Of a DNA stretch of 37,583 nt, positions 6,325 to 15,490 are shown piece by piece. The notes under the pieces are model-generated. The model was given only the letters and a program-made list of their open reading frames with translations. It was not told the DNA's origin and ran no database searches. The translations under genes and the position numbers were made by a program. Source of the DNA: JBGTBD01 sp041749475 (lineage in GTDB: Bacteria > Pseudomonadota > Alphaproteobacteria > Rickettsiales > UBA998); assembly GCA_041749475.1 (NCBI GenBank), contig JBGTBD010000021.1:1-37583 (forward strand). The letters are read 5' to 3'. Numbering within the stretch: the first letter of the stretch is position 1; each line of letters starts with the position of its first letter.

Positions 6325-8925
6325 TTACGCCGCTTTCTTTTTCCCGCTGCTAATCAGCAACCCATCCGCGTCGGCGGAGACTTCCACCGTCTGCCCATCG
6401 GCGATTGACCCATCGAGCAGCGACGTCGCCAGCTTATTCTCCAGCGAGCGTTGGATAACGCGTTTGAGCGGCCTCGCGCCATATACCGGGTCATATCCCG
6501 CTTCCGCGAGCCAATCGAGCGACTTTTGGTCGAGTTTGAGGGTGATATGACGATCCCCGAGCCGTTTGATGAGCTTGGATAGCTGTATTTCGACGATTTT
6601 GTGCATCAAATCGCGTCCCAGACGGCTGAACAGGATGATTTCATCGAGACGATTGAGGAATTCCGGCCGGAACGATTTCCTGACCTCATCCATCACCCGC
6701 CCGCGCACATGCTCCATGCTCTCCCCGTCCTCCAGCGCCGCGATATGCTGCGATCCGAGGTTGGAAGTGAGGATAATGATCGTATTGCGGAAATCGACCG
6801 TGCGGCCTTGCCCGTCGGTTAGACGCCCCTCGTCCAACACCTGCAACAGGATATTGAACACATCCGGATGGGCCTTCTCGACCTCGTCGAACAGGATGAC
6901 CTGATACGGGCGGCGGCGCACCGCTTCTGTGATGACCCCGCCTTCCTCATACCCCACATACCCCGGAGGCGCACCAATGAGGCGTGCAACGGCATGCTTC
7001 TCCATGAATTCCGACATATCGATGCGGATCATTGCCTGCTCATCGTCAAAAATGAACCGCGCCAGCGCCTTGGTCAGCTCCGTTTTGCCCACACCCGTCG
7101 GCCCGAGGAACAGGAAAGAGCCGATAGGCCGCGACGGGTCACCAAGACCCGCCCGTGCACGGCGAACCGCATTGGCCACCGCCACCAACGCCTCTTCCTG
7201 CCCAACCACATATTTGCGTAATTCTTCTTCCGTGCGCAGCAATTTGTCCCGCTCGCCTTCCAGCATTTTCTCCATCGGGATGCCCGTCCACCGCGCGACG
7301 ATAGAGGCAATATCCTCATCCGTCACCGCTTCCTGCATCAGGGCCGATTTCGGACGGGTTTGATCCTCGATGCGGTGAAGTTTCTTCTCCAGTTCAGGGA
7401 TGATGCCATAGGCCAGCTCCCCCGCCCGTGCCAGGTCACCCTTGCGCTGCGCCTGTTCCAACTCGCCCTTGGCGGCGTCGAGCTGTTCTTTCAATGTCCG
7501 GTCTTCCTGCAACCGCGATTTCTCGGACTGCCAGCGCGCCGTAAATTCAGTGGATTCTTTCTCCAGCGCCTTCAACTCCTGCTCCAGCTTCTTCAACCGA
7601 TCACGCGATGCCGTATCCGTTTCTTTCTTCAGTGCCTCGCGCTCGATCTTGAGCTGGATAATCTTGCGATCCAACTCGTCCAGCTCTTCCGGTTTACTAT
7701 CCACTTCCATGCGAAGGCGCGACGCCGCCTCGTCCATCAAGTCACTCGCCTTCTCCGGCAAAAAGCGATCCGTGATATACCGGTTGGACAATGTCGCCGC
7801 GGCGACGATAGCGCCGTCGGTGATACGAATCCCGTGATGCACCTCGTATTTTTCTTTGAGTCCGCGCAGGATGGAAATCGTATCCTCCACCGTCGGCTCG
7901 GACACAAATACCGACTGGAACCGCCGTGCCAATGCTGCGTCCTTCTCGATATGCTTGCGGTATTCATCCAGCGTCGTCGCCCCGACGCAATGCAGCTCAC
8001 CGCGTGCCAGAGCCGGTTTTAACAGGTTGGACGCATCCATCGCCCCATCCCCTGCGCCCGCGCCCACCAGCGTATGCAGCTCGTCGATGAAGAGAATGAC
8101 ATCTCCCTCATGCGCATGGATTTCCGTAATGACCGCTTTCAAGCGCTCCTCGAATTCCCCCCGGAATTTCGCACCCGCGATGAGTGCTCCGAGGTCGAGC
8201 GACAGCAGTCGTTTATCCTTCAATGTCTCCGGCACATCACCTGCCACAATACGCTGCGCCAGCCCTTCGATGATGGCGGTCTTCCCGACACCCGGTTCGC
8301 CGATAAGCACCGGGTTATTCTTCGTCCGGCGCGAGAGCACCTGCATCGTCCGGCGGATTTCTTCATCCCGCCCGATGACGGGGTCGAGCTTGTTCTGCCG
8401 CGCCAGTTCGGTGAAATCCTTGGTATATTTTTCGAGCGCCTGATACTGCTCCTCCGCATTCGCCGAATGGGCTTTTCGCCCTTTTCGGAGGTCATCAATG
8501 GCCTTGCGTAGCGACTGCGCGGTGACGCCCGCCGCCTTCATGGATTTGGCGGCACTTGTCTCCTCCGCCAGCGCCATCGCCAGCAGGAACATCTCGACTG
8601 TAACGAATTTATCGCCTTCCTTTTGGGCCAGTTCTTCCGCTTTGCCGATGAGCCGAGCTGTGCTGGTCTCCAGATAGAGCGCGCCCGTCCCGTCACTGGT
8701 CTCTACCTTCGGCTGCTTGGCCAGCGCCTCTTCCACCAGACTTTTAAGCTGGGCGATATTTCCCCCCGCTGCCGTAAGCAACTGCTGCGGTTGCGGGTCG
8801 GTCGAGGACAGCGCGGCCGCCAGCAAATGCTCGGGCATCATGCGCTGGTGGGAGCGCTTGAGCATATCCCCTTGCGCGCTTTGCAATAAGTGCTTGGCCT
8901 GTTCGGTGTAGCGTTCGATCTGCAT
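6325..8925 (-). CDS. clpB: ClpB disaggregase (Hsp100 AAA+ chaperone)
   Basis: ClpB extracts and unfolds aggregated proteins together with DnaK in the cytoplasm. The 866 residues are the usual length. In order: an N-terminal Clp repeat domain (to about 145), the first AAA+ module with Walker A GEPGVGKT and the sensor segment IDELHTLVGAGAGDGAMD, the coiled-coil middle domain (roughly 400-530, rich in Glu/Lys and unique to ClpB), and the second AAA+ module with GPTGVGKTE. The C-terminal domain includes VYGARPLKRVIQR. No ClpP-binding IGF loop was noticed, as expected for ClpB. The ATG has AAGGA upstream. A sigma-32-like promoter (8972-9001) implies heat-shock control. Confidence 0.98.
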   Translation of the reverse strand: MQIERYTEQAKHLLQSAQGDMLKRSHQRMMPEHLLAAALSSTDPQPQQLLTAAGGNIAQLKSLVEEALAKQPKVETSDGTGALYLETSTARLIGKAEELAQKEGDKFVTVEMFLLAMALAEETSAAKSMKAAGVTAQSLRKAIDDLRKGRKAHSANAEEQYQALEKYTKDFTELARQNKLDPVIGRDEEIRRTMQVLSRRTKNNPVLIGEPGVGKTAIIEGLAQRIVAGDVPETLKDKRLLSLDLGALIAGAKFRGEFEERLKAVITEIHAHEGDVILFIDELHTLVGAGAGDGAMDASNLLKPALARGELHCVGATTLDEYRKHIEKDAALARRFQSVFVSEPTVEDTISILRGLKEKYEVHHGIRITDGAIVAAATLSNRYITDRFLPEKASDLMDEAASRLRMEVDSKPEELDELDRKIIQLKIEREALKKETDTASRDRLKKLEQELKALEKESTEFTARWQSEKSRLQEDRTLKEQLDAAKGELEQAQRKGDLARAGELAYGIIPELEKKLHRIEDQTRPKSALMQEAVTDEDIASIVARWTGIPMEKMLEGERDKLLRTEEELRKYVVGQEEALVAVANAVRRARAGLGDPSRPIGSFLFLGPTGVGKTELTKALARFIFDDEQAMIRIDMSEFMEKHAVARLIGAPPGYVGYEEGGVITEAVRRRPYQVILFDEVEKAHPDVFNILLQVLDEGRLTDGQGRTVDFRNTIIILTSNLGSQHIAALEDGESMEHVRGRVMDEVRKSFRPEFLNRLDEIILFSRLGRDLMHKIVEIQLSKLIKRLGDRHITLKLDQKSLDWLAEAGYDPVYGARPLKRVIQRSLENKLATSLLDGSIADGQTVEVSADADGLLISSGKKKAA

Positions 8926-8971
8926 GTCGTCTTTTTCCTTTTTCTTCCGCCATAAATGTTGGCATAGTCAT

Positions 8972-9001
8972 CATATGGGAAGTAGAATCCATTTCGACAA
9001 G
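8972..9001 (-). promoter_or_regulatory. RpoH (sigma-32)-like promoter of clpB
   Basis: On the minus strand CTTGTC (9001-8996) is followed after 15 nt by TCCCATATG (8980-8972). Compare the E. coli heat-shock pattern CTTGAA and CCCCATNTA with a 13-17 nt spacer: the -35 keeps CTTG and the -10 keeps CCCATNT. Its position about 47 nt before the clpB ATG fits. The -10 overlaps the ATG of the divergent gene at 8975. Confidence 0.6.
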
Positions 9002-9769
9002 ATTATACGCGCATCCACGCTGATTATCCTACTAACTGTGCTGATTCTACCGGCTCATGCCCCCGCCGCCACGGTGGTCACGCCACCCCCATCCCCCTCT
9101 ATCCCATTGAAAGATGAGGTGTCTTACAAGATTTATTGGAACGGCATCCGCTCCGGGAAATTATGGCTTTATTGGGAGGAAAGCGACACCGCCTACCGCG
9201 CGCAGATGCAGATGAAGACCTCCGGCCTTGTGCGCATCTTCACCAAGCAACTACGCAAGGCTACCGTCGAGGGCACGAAATCCTGTAGTGCGGCGGTCTG
9301 TACCTACACCCCCGTCCGAGCGCATTGGGACGTGAAATATAAACATAAATCCCGCAGTGTTGACATCGCCTACGACGCGAAAGGCAATGTCATCCACGCC
9401 ACCGTCACCCCGCCCGATAACCGCGCCAGCCGCCCGGATGTGCCGCAAGAAAGCAAGAATCAGAGCGTGGACGCCCTGACTGCTACCCAACATCTGTTCT
9501 TCGGCGTAATGTCGGGGATGGAGGATATCGCCTTCAAGGTCTATGACGGTCGGCGCTTCACCGAATACCGCTTCGAGCTGCACGATAAGGAAAAAAGCCT
9601 CTACAGCGCCAGCCGCAAACCATTAGGCGGCTACAGTGATAAAGAACAAAAAGAATTTGAAAAAGGTGATCCGCCCATCTTGATGCAAATCATCCCAGCG
9701 CACCGCTTCCCCATCGCCGCCACGGCCAAGACCAGCTTGGGTCAGGTGCGCGTCATCCCCGCCGACTAA
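8975..9769 (+). CDS. DUF3108 family exported protein
   Basis: The 264-residue protein has an N-terminal export signal (basic IHFDKIIR, then hydrophobic to about 26, likely cleavage near AHA or APA at 29-31). A DUF3108-type domain follows: VSYKIYWNGIRSGKLWLYW, then TSGLVRIF, and the DALTATQHLFF stretch. The family is periplasmic or outer-envelope and of uncertain function. Two residues, Cys at the CSAAVC segment, could form a disulfide. The start chosen gives a proper signal peptide; an upstream in-frame ATG at 8924 would overlap the clpB start codon and add a His-rich, non-signal-like leader. No strong Shine-Dalgarno is visible. It is divergent from clpB by 49 bp and its stop lies 3 bp from the DUF4167 gene stop. 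Confidence 0.8.
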   Translation: MGSRIHFDKIIRASTLIILLTVLILPAHAPAATVVTPPPSPSIPLKDEVSYKIYWNGIRSGKLWLYWEESDTAYRAQMQMKTSGLVRIFTKQLRKATVEGTKSCSAAVCTYTPVRAHWDVKYKHKSRSVDIAYDAKGNVIHATVTPPDNRASRPDVPQESKNQSVDALTATQHLFFGVMSGMEDIAFKVYDGRRFTEYRFELHDKEKSLYSASRKPLGGYSDKEQKEFEKGDPPILMQIIPAHRFPIAATAKTSLGQVRVIPAD

Positions 9770-9772
9770 CGA

Positions 9773-10354
9773 CTAATAAGGATTGGTGTCGTCTTCGTCT
9801 TCCAACGGCTCCGGCGCAGGCGCAGGCTTGGAACGCGTGCGCGGCATGGAACGGGGGGCAGGCAATACCTGATCAAGCGGCAGGCTGGCGCTCTCATCAT
9901 CCATACTATCCTCCTGCGGCGCGTCATCCTGATGGGATTGATGCGGTTGTTGCGGCTGGCTCTGATGCTGGTGAGAAGTGTGGTTGCCACCCTCCTGCTG
10001 CTGACTCTGGTTCTGGTGCTGGTGATGCTGCGCGGGAGCAGGGTTGGAAAGATTGATGATGCGCAGGTAATGATCTGCATGCTGGAAGTAATATTCCGCC
10101 AATACCCGGTCACCCGACTGCGCCGCTTCCCGGCCCATATTGACGTACTTCTCGCGCTGGGTCATCGCCATCTTGCGCTGACGCGGGGAAACATGATCGG
10201 AATCTTCGTTCTCCATGCCACTATTATAGTTGCGATGATTTCCACCGCCGCCGCCGCCGTTATTATTATTGCGCCCATAGCGATTATTCTGATGACGGCG
10301 CTGATTGTTCATCATATTGCGTTTGGGTCTCATACCTTCTCTGCCTTGTTCCAT
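9773..10354 (-). CDS. DUF4167 domain protein, His/Gln/Asn-rich
   Basis: The 193-residue product has a basic, Asn/Gly-rich head (residues 8-45). The DUF4167 core follows at about 65-101, with EKYVNMGREAAQSGDRVLAE and then QHADHYLRII. A long low-complexity tail rich in His, Gln and Ser (108-143) leads to an acidic end. The family is typical of Alphaproteobacteria and is usually found next to prmC, as here; its function is not established. The start at 10354 overlaps the prmC stop (TAATG). The internal Met at 10333 begins MRPKRN, like many relatives, and is a real alternative. The basic head and the adjacent translation-factor genes make RNA or ribosome binding plausible, but this is inference. 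Confidence 0.85.
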   Translation of the reverse strand: MEQGREGMRPKRNMMNNQRRHQNNRYGRNNNNGGGGGGNHRNYNSGMENEDSDHVSPRQRKMAMTQREKYVNMGREAAQSGDRVLAEYYFQHADHYLRIINLSNPAPAQHHQHQNQSQQQEGGNHTSHQHQSQPQQPHQSHQDDAPQEDSMDDESASLPLDQVLPAPRSMPRTRSKPAPAPEPLEDEDDTNPY

Positions 10355-11259
10355 TACACTGCCTGACTTGTTGATGTGATGACGACGATGCGCGGAACTC
10401 CGGCAAGGTCGGCTCGGGTTTCTTTCCAGGTGAATCCTGCTTCTTCGGCCAGTGCGCGCACCTCCGCGTCCTGTCCAATTCCCACTTCGAATGCGGCGAC
10501 ACCGCCTGCCGCCAGCCATATGTGCAACCGCGCGAAAATCGCCCGGTATGCATCCAGCCCGTCCGCACCGCCATCAAGCGCCGCGCGTGGGTCATACCCC
10601 GCCACTTCTGGCATCAGATTCTGGATGGCCGCGGTGGGAATATAGGGTGGATTACTGATGATGATGTCGAATTTCTCGCCAGCAAAATCCTGCCAGTCGG
10701 ACACCATGAATTCCGCGCGCTCCTGAAGCTCCAGACGCCGCGCATTGAGAGTGGCGATTTCGACCGCCGGTAACGATTGATCGATGCCCACACCACTCGC
10801 CTGCTCATATTCCGCAAGCAGCGATAACAACAGACATCCCGTGCCCGTACCCAAATCGAGTAATTTCAGGGGTGCGTGGCGACCCGGAACTGCGTCCAGC
10901 ACGGCCTCCAACAGCGTCTCGCTATCAGGACGCGGATCAAGGGTAGCGGTAGTAATCAAAAACTCATGTTTCCAGAACGCACGGCGACCCATGATGCGGC
11001 TGACCGGCTCATGGTCAATACGACGGTCGAGATAGCGGAAATACCGCGCCGTATACTCGTCCTCTACGACATTCTCCAACGCCAGCAAAAATGCTTCCGG
11101 GCTGAGCGACAGCGCATGCTGCAACAGCAACCGCGCATCCGGCAACGAGCTTTCCACATCCGCTGCCTTAAGCAACGCCACCCCTTCTGCCCATAAGATG
11201 CGAAGGGTAGGAAGACTCTCTTCCGGTATAGTCTGGATTCTGAGCGCCTGTTGTGACAT
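10354..11259 (-). CDS. prmC: Release-factor glutamine N5-methyltransferase
   Basis: PrmC methylates the glutamine of the GGQ motif in RF1 and RF2, raising peptide-release activity. The 301 residues carry an N-terminal helical domain and a Rossmann methyltransferase with the SAM motif DLGTGTGCLLLSL and the catalytic NPPY in IISNPPYIP. The ATG directly follows the prfA TAA with no gap, so enzyme and substrate are probably translationally coupled, and its own stop overlaps the next ATG by one base. The neighbourhood prfA-prmC is the classic arrangement. Identification is firm. Confidence 0.97.
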   Translation of the reverse strand: MSQQALRIQTIPEESLPTLRILWAEGVALLKAADVESSLPDARLLLQHALSLSPEAFLLALENVVEDEYTARYFRYLDRRIDHEPVSRIMGRRAFWKHEFLITTATLDPRPDSETLLEAVLDAVPGRHAPLKLLDLGTGTGCLLLSLLAEYEQASGVGIDQSLPAVEIATLNARRLELQERAEFMVSDWQDFAGEKFDIIISNPPYIPTAAIQNLMPEVAGYDPRAALDGGADGLDAYRAIFARLHIWLAAGGVAAFEVGIGQDAEVRALAEEAGFTWKETRADLAGVPRIVVITSTSQAV

Positions 11260-12339
11260 TTAGCTTTCCATCGCCGAGAGTTTCATGACCTGATCCTGCG
11301 CGATCAGTGCTTCGACGACTTCCTTCAGACCATAGCCAGCGAGGATGTCCTCAATCTTGTGCAGGGTCAGGTTGATGCGGTGATCCGTCACCCGGCTCTG
11401 CGGGAAGTTATAGGTACGGATACGCTCCGAACGATCCCCGGAACCGACCTGCGTCTTACGATCCGCCGCACGCGCATTCGCCTGTTTCTCCCGCTCCGCC
11501 TCATAGATGCGCGCGCGCAGGATTTTAAGTGCTTTCGCCTTGTTCTTATGCTGCGATTTCTCGTCCTGTTGCTGCACGGTGATGCCGGTCGGGATATGCA
11601 CAATACGCACTGCCGAATCGGTCGTGTTGACCGACTGTCCGCCGGGGCCGGAGGCGCGGAATACGTCAATCCGCAAATCCTTCTCTTCGATATGGATGTC
11701 GATGTCTTCCGCCTCGGGTAGCACTGCAACGGTCGCCGCAGACGTATGAATCCGTCCACTGGTTTCAGTAAGCGGCACACGCTGTACGCGGTGCACGCCC
11801 GACTCGAATTTCATCTTCCCGTAAACGTTCTTACCCGAGATGGAAGCCGTCCCCTCTTTGATTCCACCAAGCCCGTTCTCGGACATCGACATGACCTCGA
11901 AACCCCAGCCCATATGCTCGGCGTAGCGCTGATACATACGGAAGAGATCGAGCCCGAACAGAGCCGCCTCATCCCCACCTGTGCCAGCGCGAATTTCGAT
12001 GATGACATTCTTGCTGTCATCTTCATCCTTCGGCAGCAGCGCCATCTGCAAATCTTTTTCCATCTGCGGGATAAGCTTGCCGAGGGCGTATTTCTCTTCT
12101 GTCGCCAACGCCTTCATCTCCGCATCGGAAGACGGGTCATTGATCATTGCGTCGATCTCTTTCAACTCAGCCCGCGCCTGTTTCAGCGTCAGGATAGTCT
12201 CGACCAGCGGGTTCAGTTCGGAAAGCTCGCGCGTCAATTTTCCGAACTCGCCGCCCGCCAGATCGCCGGGGCGCATGACGAGGTCGTTCAGTTCGCGGTG
12301 GCGCTGGAGGATTTTTTCCAGTTTCTCTTGTGGAATCAT
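11260..12339 (-). CDS. prfA: Peptide chain release factor 1
   Basis: RF1 recognises UAA and UAG and triggers release of the finished peptide. The 359 residues contain the PxT-type tripeptide as PLT in QRVPLTETSGR, which marks RF1 rather than RF2. The catalytic GGQ lies at 233-235 in SGPGGQSVN. It starts 20 nt after hisS and abuts prmC. RF2 uses SPF instead of PxT, so the assignment as RF1 is secure. Confidence 0.98.
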   Translation of the reverse strand: MIPQEKLEKILQRHRELNDLVMRPGDLAGGEFGKLTRELSELNPLVETILTLKQARAELKEIDAMINDPSSDAEMKALATEEKYALGKLIPQMEKDLQMALLPKDEDDSKNVIIEIRAGTGGDEAALFGLDLFRMYQRYAEHMGWGFEVMSMSENGLGGIKEGTASISGKNVYGKMKFESGVHRVQRVPLTETSGRIHTSAATVAVLPEAEDIDIHIEEKDLRIDVFRASGPGGQSVNTTDSAVRIVHIPTGITVQQQDEKSQHKNKAKALKILRARIYEAEREKQANARAADRKTQVGSGDRSERIRTYNFPQSRVTDHRINLTLHKIEDILAGYGLKEVVEALIAQDQVMKLSAMES

Positions 12340-12359
12340 AGTTTCAATCTGATGCTGGT

Positions 12360-13607
12360 TTAATAACGCTGCAGGAATGCTTCCTGACTGACGGTTTCCT
12401 GTTCCCCTGTGCCGAGATGCTTCACGGTCACGGTACTGTTTTTCATTTCTTCATCGCCAATCAGAATGGCAAGCGATGCCTGAATCTGATCCGCTTTCTT
12501 CAGTGCTTTCCCAACACCGTTCTTCTCCACAATCTCGACCATTACGCCCTTATGCCGCAACTGGTGGCTGATGCGTAACGCCGCGCCTCTTTCACTTGGG
12601 CCGACGGGTATCACCGCCAGCGGACGCGTCGGGGAGGATAACAACCCTTCAGCACCCTGCACCATCAGGGAAAGACGCTCCACCCCCGCCGCCCAGCCTA
12701 CTCCTGGAATTTCTGGCCCACCCATCTGGTGAACCAGACCGTCGTAACGGCCGCCGGCGAGAATGGTATTATGGGCTCCTAAAGCACGGGTGGTCACTTC
12801 AAAGACCGTATGCGTATAATAATCAAGCCCCCGTACGAGCCTTGGACTTAGCTTATACATAATTCCCATACCCGCAAGCATTTCCTGCACCTGAGCAAAC
12901 CAATCCTTGGCCAACGATGTGTAGGAATCGGCAAAATCCGGCGCATTGGCGACGATGCCCCGATCCTGTTCCTGCTTAGAATCCAATACCCTAAGGGGGT
13001 TTTTCTCTATCCTGACCTGGCTTTCGGGTGACAAATCAGCCTGATGCGCCCGGAGATACTCCACCAGCGTCGCCCGGTAATTATTGCGACTCGCCTCATC
13101 TCCCAGCGAATTGATCTCTAAAGTGGCGAGTTCGGTAAGCCCCAAACGGGTGATGACATCCCACCCGCAGGCGATCGCTTCCACATCCTGCAACGGCGAA
13201 TCCGTACCGAAACACTCAACACCGATCTGGTGGAACTGACGGAGACGGCCCTTTTGCGGACGTTCATAGCGAAACGCCGGTCCGGCATAGAACACCTTCC
13301 ACGGCAAACTCTGCGTCAATTTATTGGAGATGAACGCCCGCGCCAGCGACGCGGTCAGTTCAGGCCGGAGCGTCAGCGATTCCCCACCCCGGTCGGTGAA
13401 TGTATAAGTTTCCTTGGAAACCACATCAGAGGTTTCTCCCAACGTGCGGTGATATACTTCCGAAAATTCGAATATCGGGGTCGAGGCTTCTGCGAATCCA
13501 TACGTGCCCGTCACCTCTCGCGCCCGGTCACACACATGCCGGAACACGCGCATCTCCTCGCCGTAAATATCATGCGTCCCGCGAACTGGTTGGATGAGTT
13601 GGCTCAT
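12360..13607 (-). CDS. hisS: Histidyl-tRNA synthetase
   Basis: This enzyme charges tRNA-His. The 415 residues have the class II core: start QPVRGTHDIYG, motif 2 around FYAGPAFRYERPQKGR with RQFHQIGVE, the histidine-binding LVRGLDYYTHTVFEV, and a C-terminal anticodon-binding domain (from about 325). The RGLDYYT motif with the anticodon domain argues for a true HisRS and not the HisZ paralogue. Gaps are 13 nt to ispG upstream and 20 nt to prfA downstream, within the same operon. Confidence 0.97.
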   Translation of the reverse strand: MSQLIQPVRGTHDIYGEEMRVFRHVCDRAREVTGTYGFAEASTPIFEFSEVYHRTLGETSDVVSKETYTFTDRGGESLTLRPELTASLARAFISNKLTQSLPWKVFYAGPAFRYERPQKGRLRQFHQIGVECFGTDSPLQDVEAIACGWDVITRLGLTELATLEINSLGDEASRNNYRATLVEYLRAHQADLSPESQVRIEKNPLRVLDSKQEQDRGIVANAPDFADSYTSLAKDWFAQVQEMLAGMGIMYKLSPRLVRGLDYYTHTVFEVTTRALGAHNTILAGGRYDGLVHQMGGPEIPGVGWAAGVERLSLMVQGAEGLLSSPTRPLAVIPVGPSERGAALRISHQLRHKGVMVEIVEKNGVGKALKKADQIQASLAILIGDEEMKNSTVTVKHLGTGEQETVSQEAFLQRY

Positions 13608-13620
13608 AATATCCTAAGAG

Positions 13621-14847
13621 TTATGCCACAGCCTGTTTCTTCTGGTAGGTGCGATCAACATATTTCAGCACCATCTCGTGAAACTCTTCGGCGATATAAT
13701 CGCCCCGTAGCGTGGCGGTTTTTATACCATCTTCAAACACCGGTGCAACAGGAGATTCACCCGTGCCGGGCAATGAAATTCCGATATTCGCATGGCGCGA
13801 TTCGCCGGGGCCGTTGACGATACAGCCCATCACAGCCACGTTCATTGCCTCCACACCCACATACTGATGTTTCCACACCGGCATCTGGTCGCGCAGGAAT
13901 GTCTGTATCTTTTCGGCTAATTCCTGAAAGTAAGTACTCGTCGTCCGCCCACATCCGGGGCAGGACGTCACCATCGGTGTAAACGACCGAAGTCCAATGG
14001 TCTGCAATATCTCCTGCGCCACGCGCACCTCTTCGGTACGCGCCTCACCCGGTCGCGGTGTCAGTGAAATGCGGATCGTATCGCCGATGCCTTCCTGCAG
14101 CAACACGGACAATGCTGCAGTCGATGCCACGATTCCTTTCGACCCCATCCCCGCTTCTGTAAGCCCGAGATGCAGCGGGTAATTGCATCGCGCCGCCAGC
14201 GACCTATACACGGAAATCAGATCCTGCACTTTGCTGACCTTGCAGGATAGAATAATACGATTACGTGCCATGCCGATTTTCTCGGCCTGCGCCGCACTTT
14301 CCAACGCGGATACCACCATCGCCTCACGCATGACTTCTTCCGCCGTCTGCGGCGTCGCGGATGCAGCATTTTTATCCATGAGACGATCCAGCACGGAAGG
14401 GTCAAGACTCCCGCCATTCACGCCGATACGCACGGGTTTGTCATATTTCAGCGCCATCTCTATGATGTCCGAAAACTGCTTGTCATGTTTCTCACCAAAT
14501 CCCACATTGCCGGGATTGATGCGGTACTTGGCAAGCGCCTCCGCCATCGCCGGATAAGTTGCGAGTAGGCGGTGGCCATTATAATGAAAATCACCGACCA
14601 GCGGTACGGTGCACCCCAGAATATCAAGCCCCTCTCGGATCGCCGCGACGCATTTCGCAGCCGCATCGTTATTGACCGTGATGCGCACGACTTCAGAACC
14701 CGCTTCCGCCAGTTCTTTCACCTGCGCAATCGTGCCCGCAATATCCGCCGTATCGGTATTGGTCATCGACTGTACCATGACGGGAGCTGACGAGCCGACC
14801 GCTACGGAGTCAATCATCACCGTCTCGGTCTGGCGGCGCGGCAACAT
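13621..14847 (-). CDS. ispG: 4-hydroxy-3-methylbut-2-enyl-diphosphate synthase
   Basis: IspG is the iron-sulfur enzyme that converts MEcPP to HMBPP in the MEP isoprenoid pathway. The 408 residues include the N-terminal TIM-barrel (VMVQSMTNTDTADI, GDFHYNGHRLL, NPGNVGFG) and the C-terminal cluster domain. The latter has TSCPGCGRT and GCIVNGPGESRHANIG, supplying the cysteines for the 4Fe-4S cluster. The start MLPRRQTETV overlaps the upstream stop as TGATG, indicating translational coupling; the open frame extends upstream through the RodZ-like gene but that part has no family match. Its place before hisS is common in Alphaproteobacteria. Confidence 0.97.
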   Translation of the reverse strand: MLPRRQTETVMIDSVAVGSSAPVMVQSMTNTDTADIAGTIAQVKELAEAGSEVVRITVNNDAAAKCVAAIREGLDILGCTVPLVGDFHYNGHRLLATYPAMAEALAKYRINPGNVGFGEKHDKQFSDIIEMALKYDKPVRIGVNGGSLDPSVLDRLMDKNAASATPQTAEEVMREAMVVSALESAAQAEKIGMARNRIILSCKVSKVQDLISVYRSLAARCNYPLHLGLTEAGMGSKGIVASTAALSVLLQEGIGDTIRISLTPRPGEARTEEVRVAQEILQTIGLRSFTPMVTSCPGCGRTTSTYFQELAEKIQTFLRDQMPVWKHQYVGVEAMNVAVMGCIVNGPGESRHANIGISLPGTGESPVAPVFEDGIKTATLRGDYIAEEFHEMVLKYVDRTYQKKQAVA

Positions 14848-15485
14848 CAGCGCGCTTCCGCCCGGCTCGGCAGGTCGAGAACGCTGTTCACCGGAGGAGT
14901 GGTAGGCAGCGCCTGTTCCGCATGGACATAGCACGGCGGATAGGACGCCGCTTCGGCGGCAAAACATTGCGGCACACGGTGAAACGCTTCCACTCCGCTC
15001 GATTCCTGCAACAATGCGCGTGGCACGGAACGCACCGCCGTCACCGTCGTCCGCGTTTCACGCTCTTTGCTCGCCAACTGCCAGATGAGGAACAGCGCGG
15101 CGAGAATGGCGAGCGACAGCATCATCGCCTGCTGCAACCGCTTGGGCTCTTGGGCGGGGCTATATCCTGCCGGATGGTCTTTCACCGCTGTCACGGGCCG
15201 CACCAGCGTCAGCATCGTATCCATATTGATGCGCAGATATTCGGCGTACATACGCAGATAGCCCTTGGCGTAGACCATGCCGGGGATTTTTTCGAGCTGA
15301 CCGGCTTCGATGGATGTGAGGTAGGACGTTTTGATTTTCAGATCACGTGCCGCCTGTTCCAGCGTGATGCCGTATGTTTCCCGCGTATCATGCAGGAGCT
15401 GGCCTATGCCGGCATAATCGGGGCGCTTGGCCGACTCTTTCTCCGAAAGAGCCGCGCGCATATCTCGAAACGGGTGATGCATCAC
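14847..15485 (-). CDS. RodZ-like helix-turn-helix membrane protein
   Basis: The 212-residue protein has a cytoplasmic HTH domain (about 26-95; LLHDTRETYGITLEQAARDL, then SYLTSIEAGQLEKIPG and VYAKGYLRMYAEYL) of the HTH_25 class, and one membrane span (about 118-138). The outside region is short and holds two cysteines (C174, C185). RodZ links MreB to the elongation machinery, but this product lacks the usual C-terminal beta domain (DUF4115), so the same role is uncertain. A start at Met2 or Met9 is possible. It lies 5 nt after ptsP and overlaps ispG by one base, as its homologues do in many Alphaproteobacteria. Confidence 0.8.
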   Translation of the reverse strand: MMHHPFRDMRAALSEKESAKRPDYAGIGQLLHDTRETYGITLEQAARDLKIKTSYLTSIEAGQLEKIPGMVYAKGYLRMYAEYLRINMDTMLTLVRPVTAVKDHPAGYSPAQEPKRLQQAMMLSLAILAALFLIWQLASKERETRTTVTAVRSVPRALLQESSGVEAFHRVPQCFAAEAASYPPCYVHAEQALPTTPPVNSVLDLPSRAEAR

Positions 15486-15490
15486 TCTAT

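Noticed and set aside
8924..8974. N-terminal extension of the DUF3108 protein
   Set aside because: It would share bases with the clpB start codon and give a His/Phe-rich leader instead of a clean signal peptide.
14848..14967. N-terminal extension of IspG
   Set aside because: It overlaps the RodZ-like coding sequence in another frame and has no resemblance to IspG.
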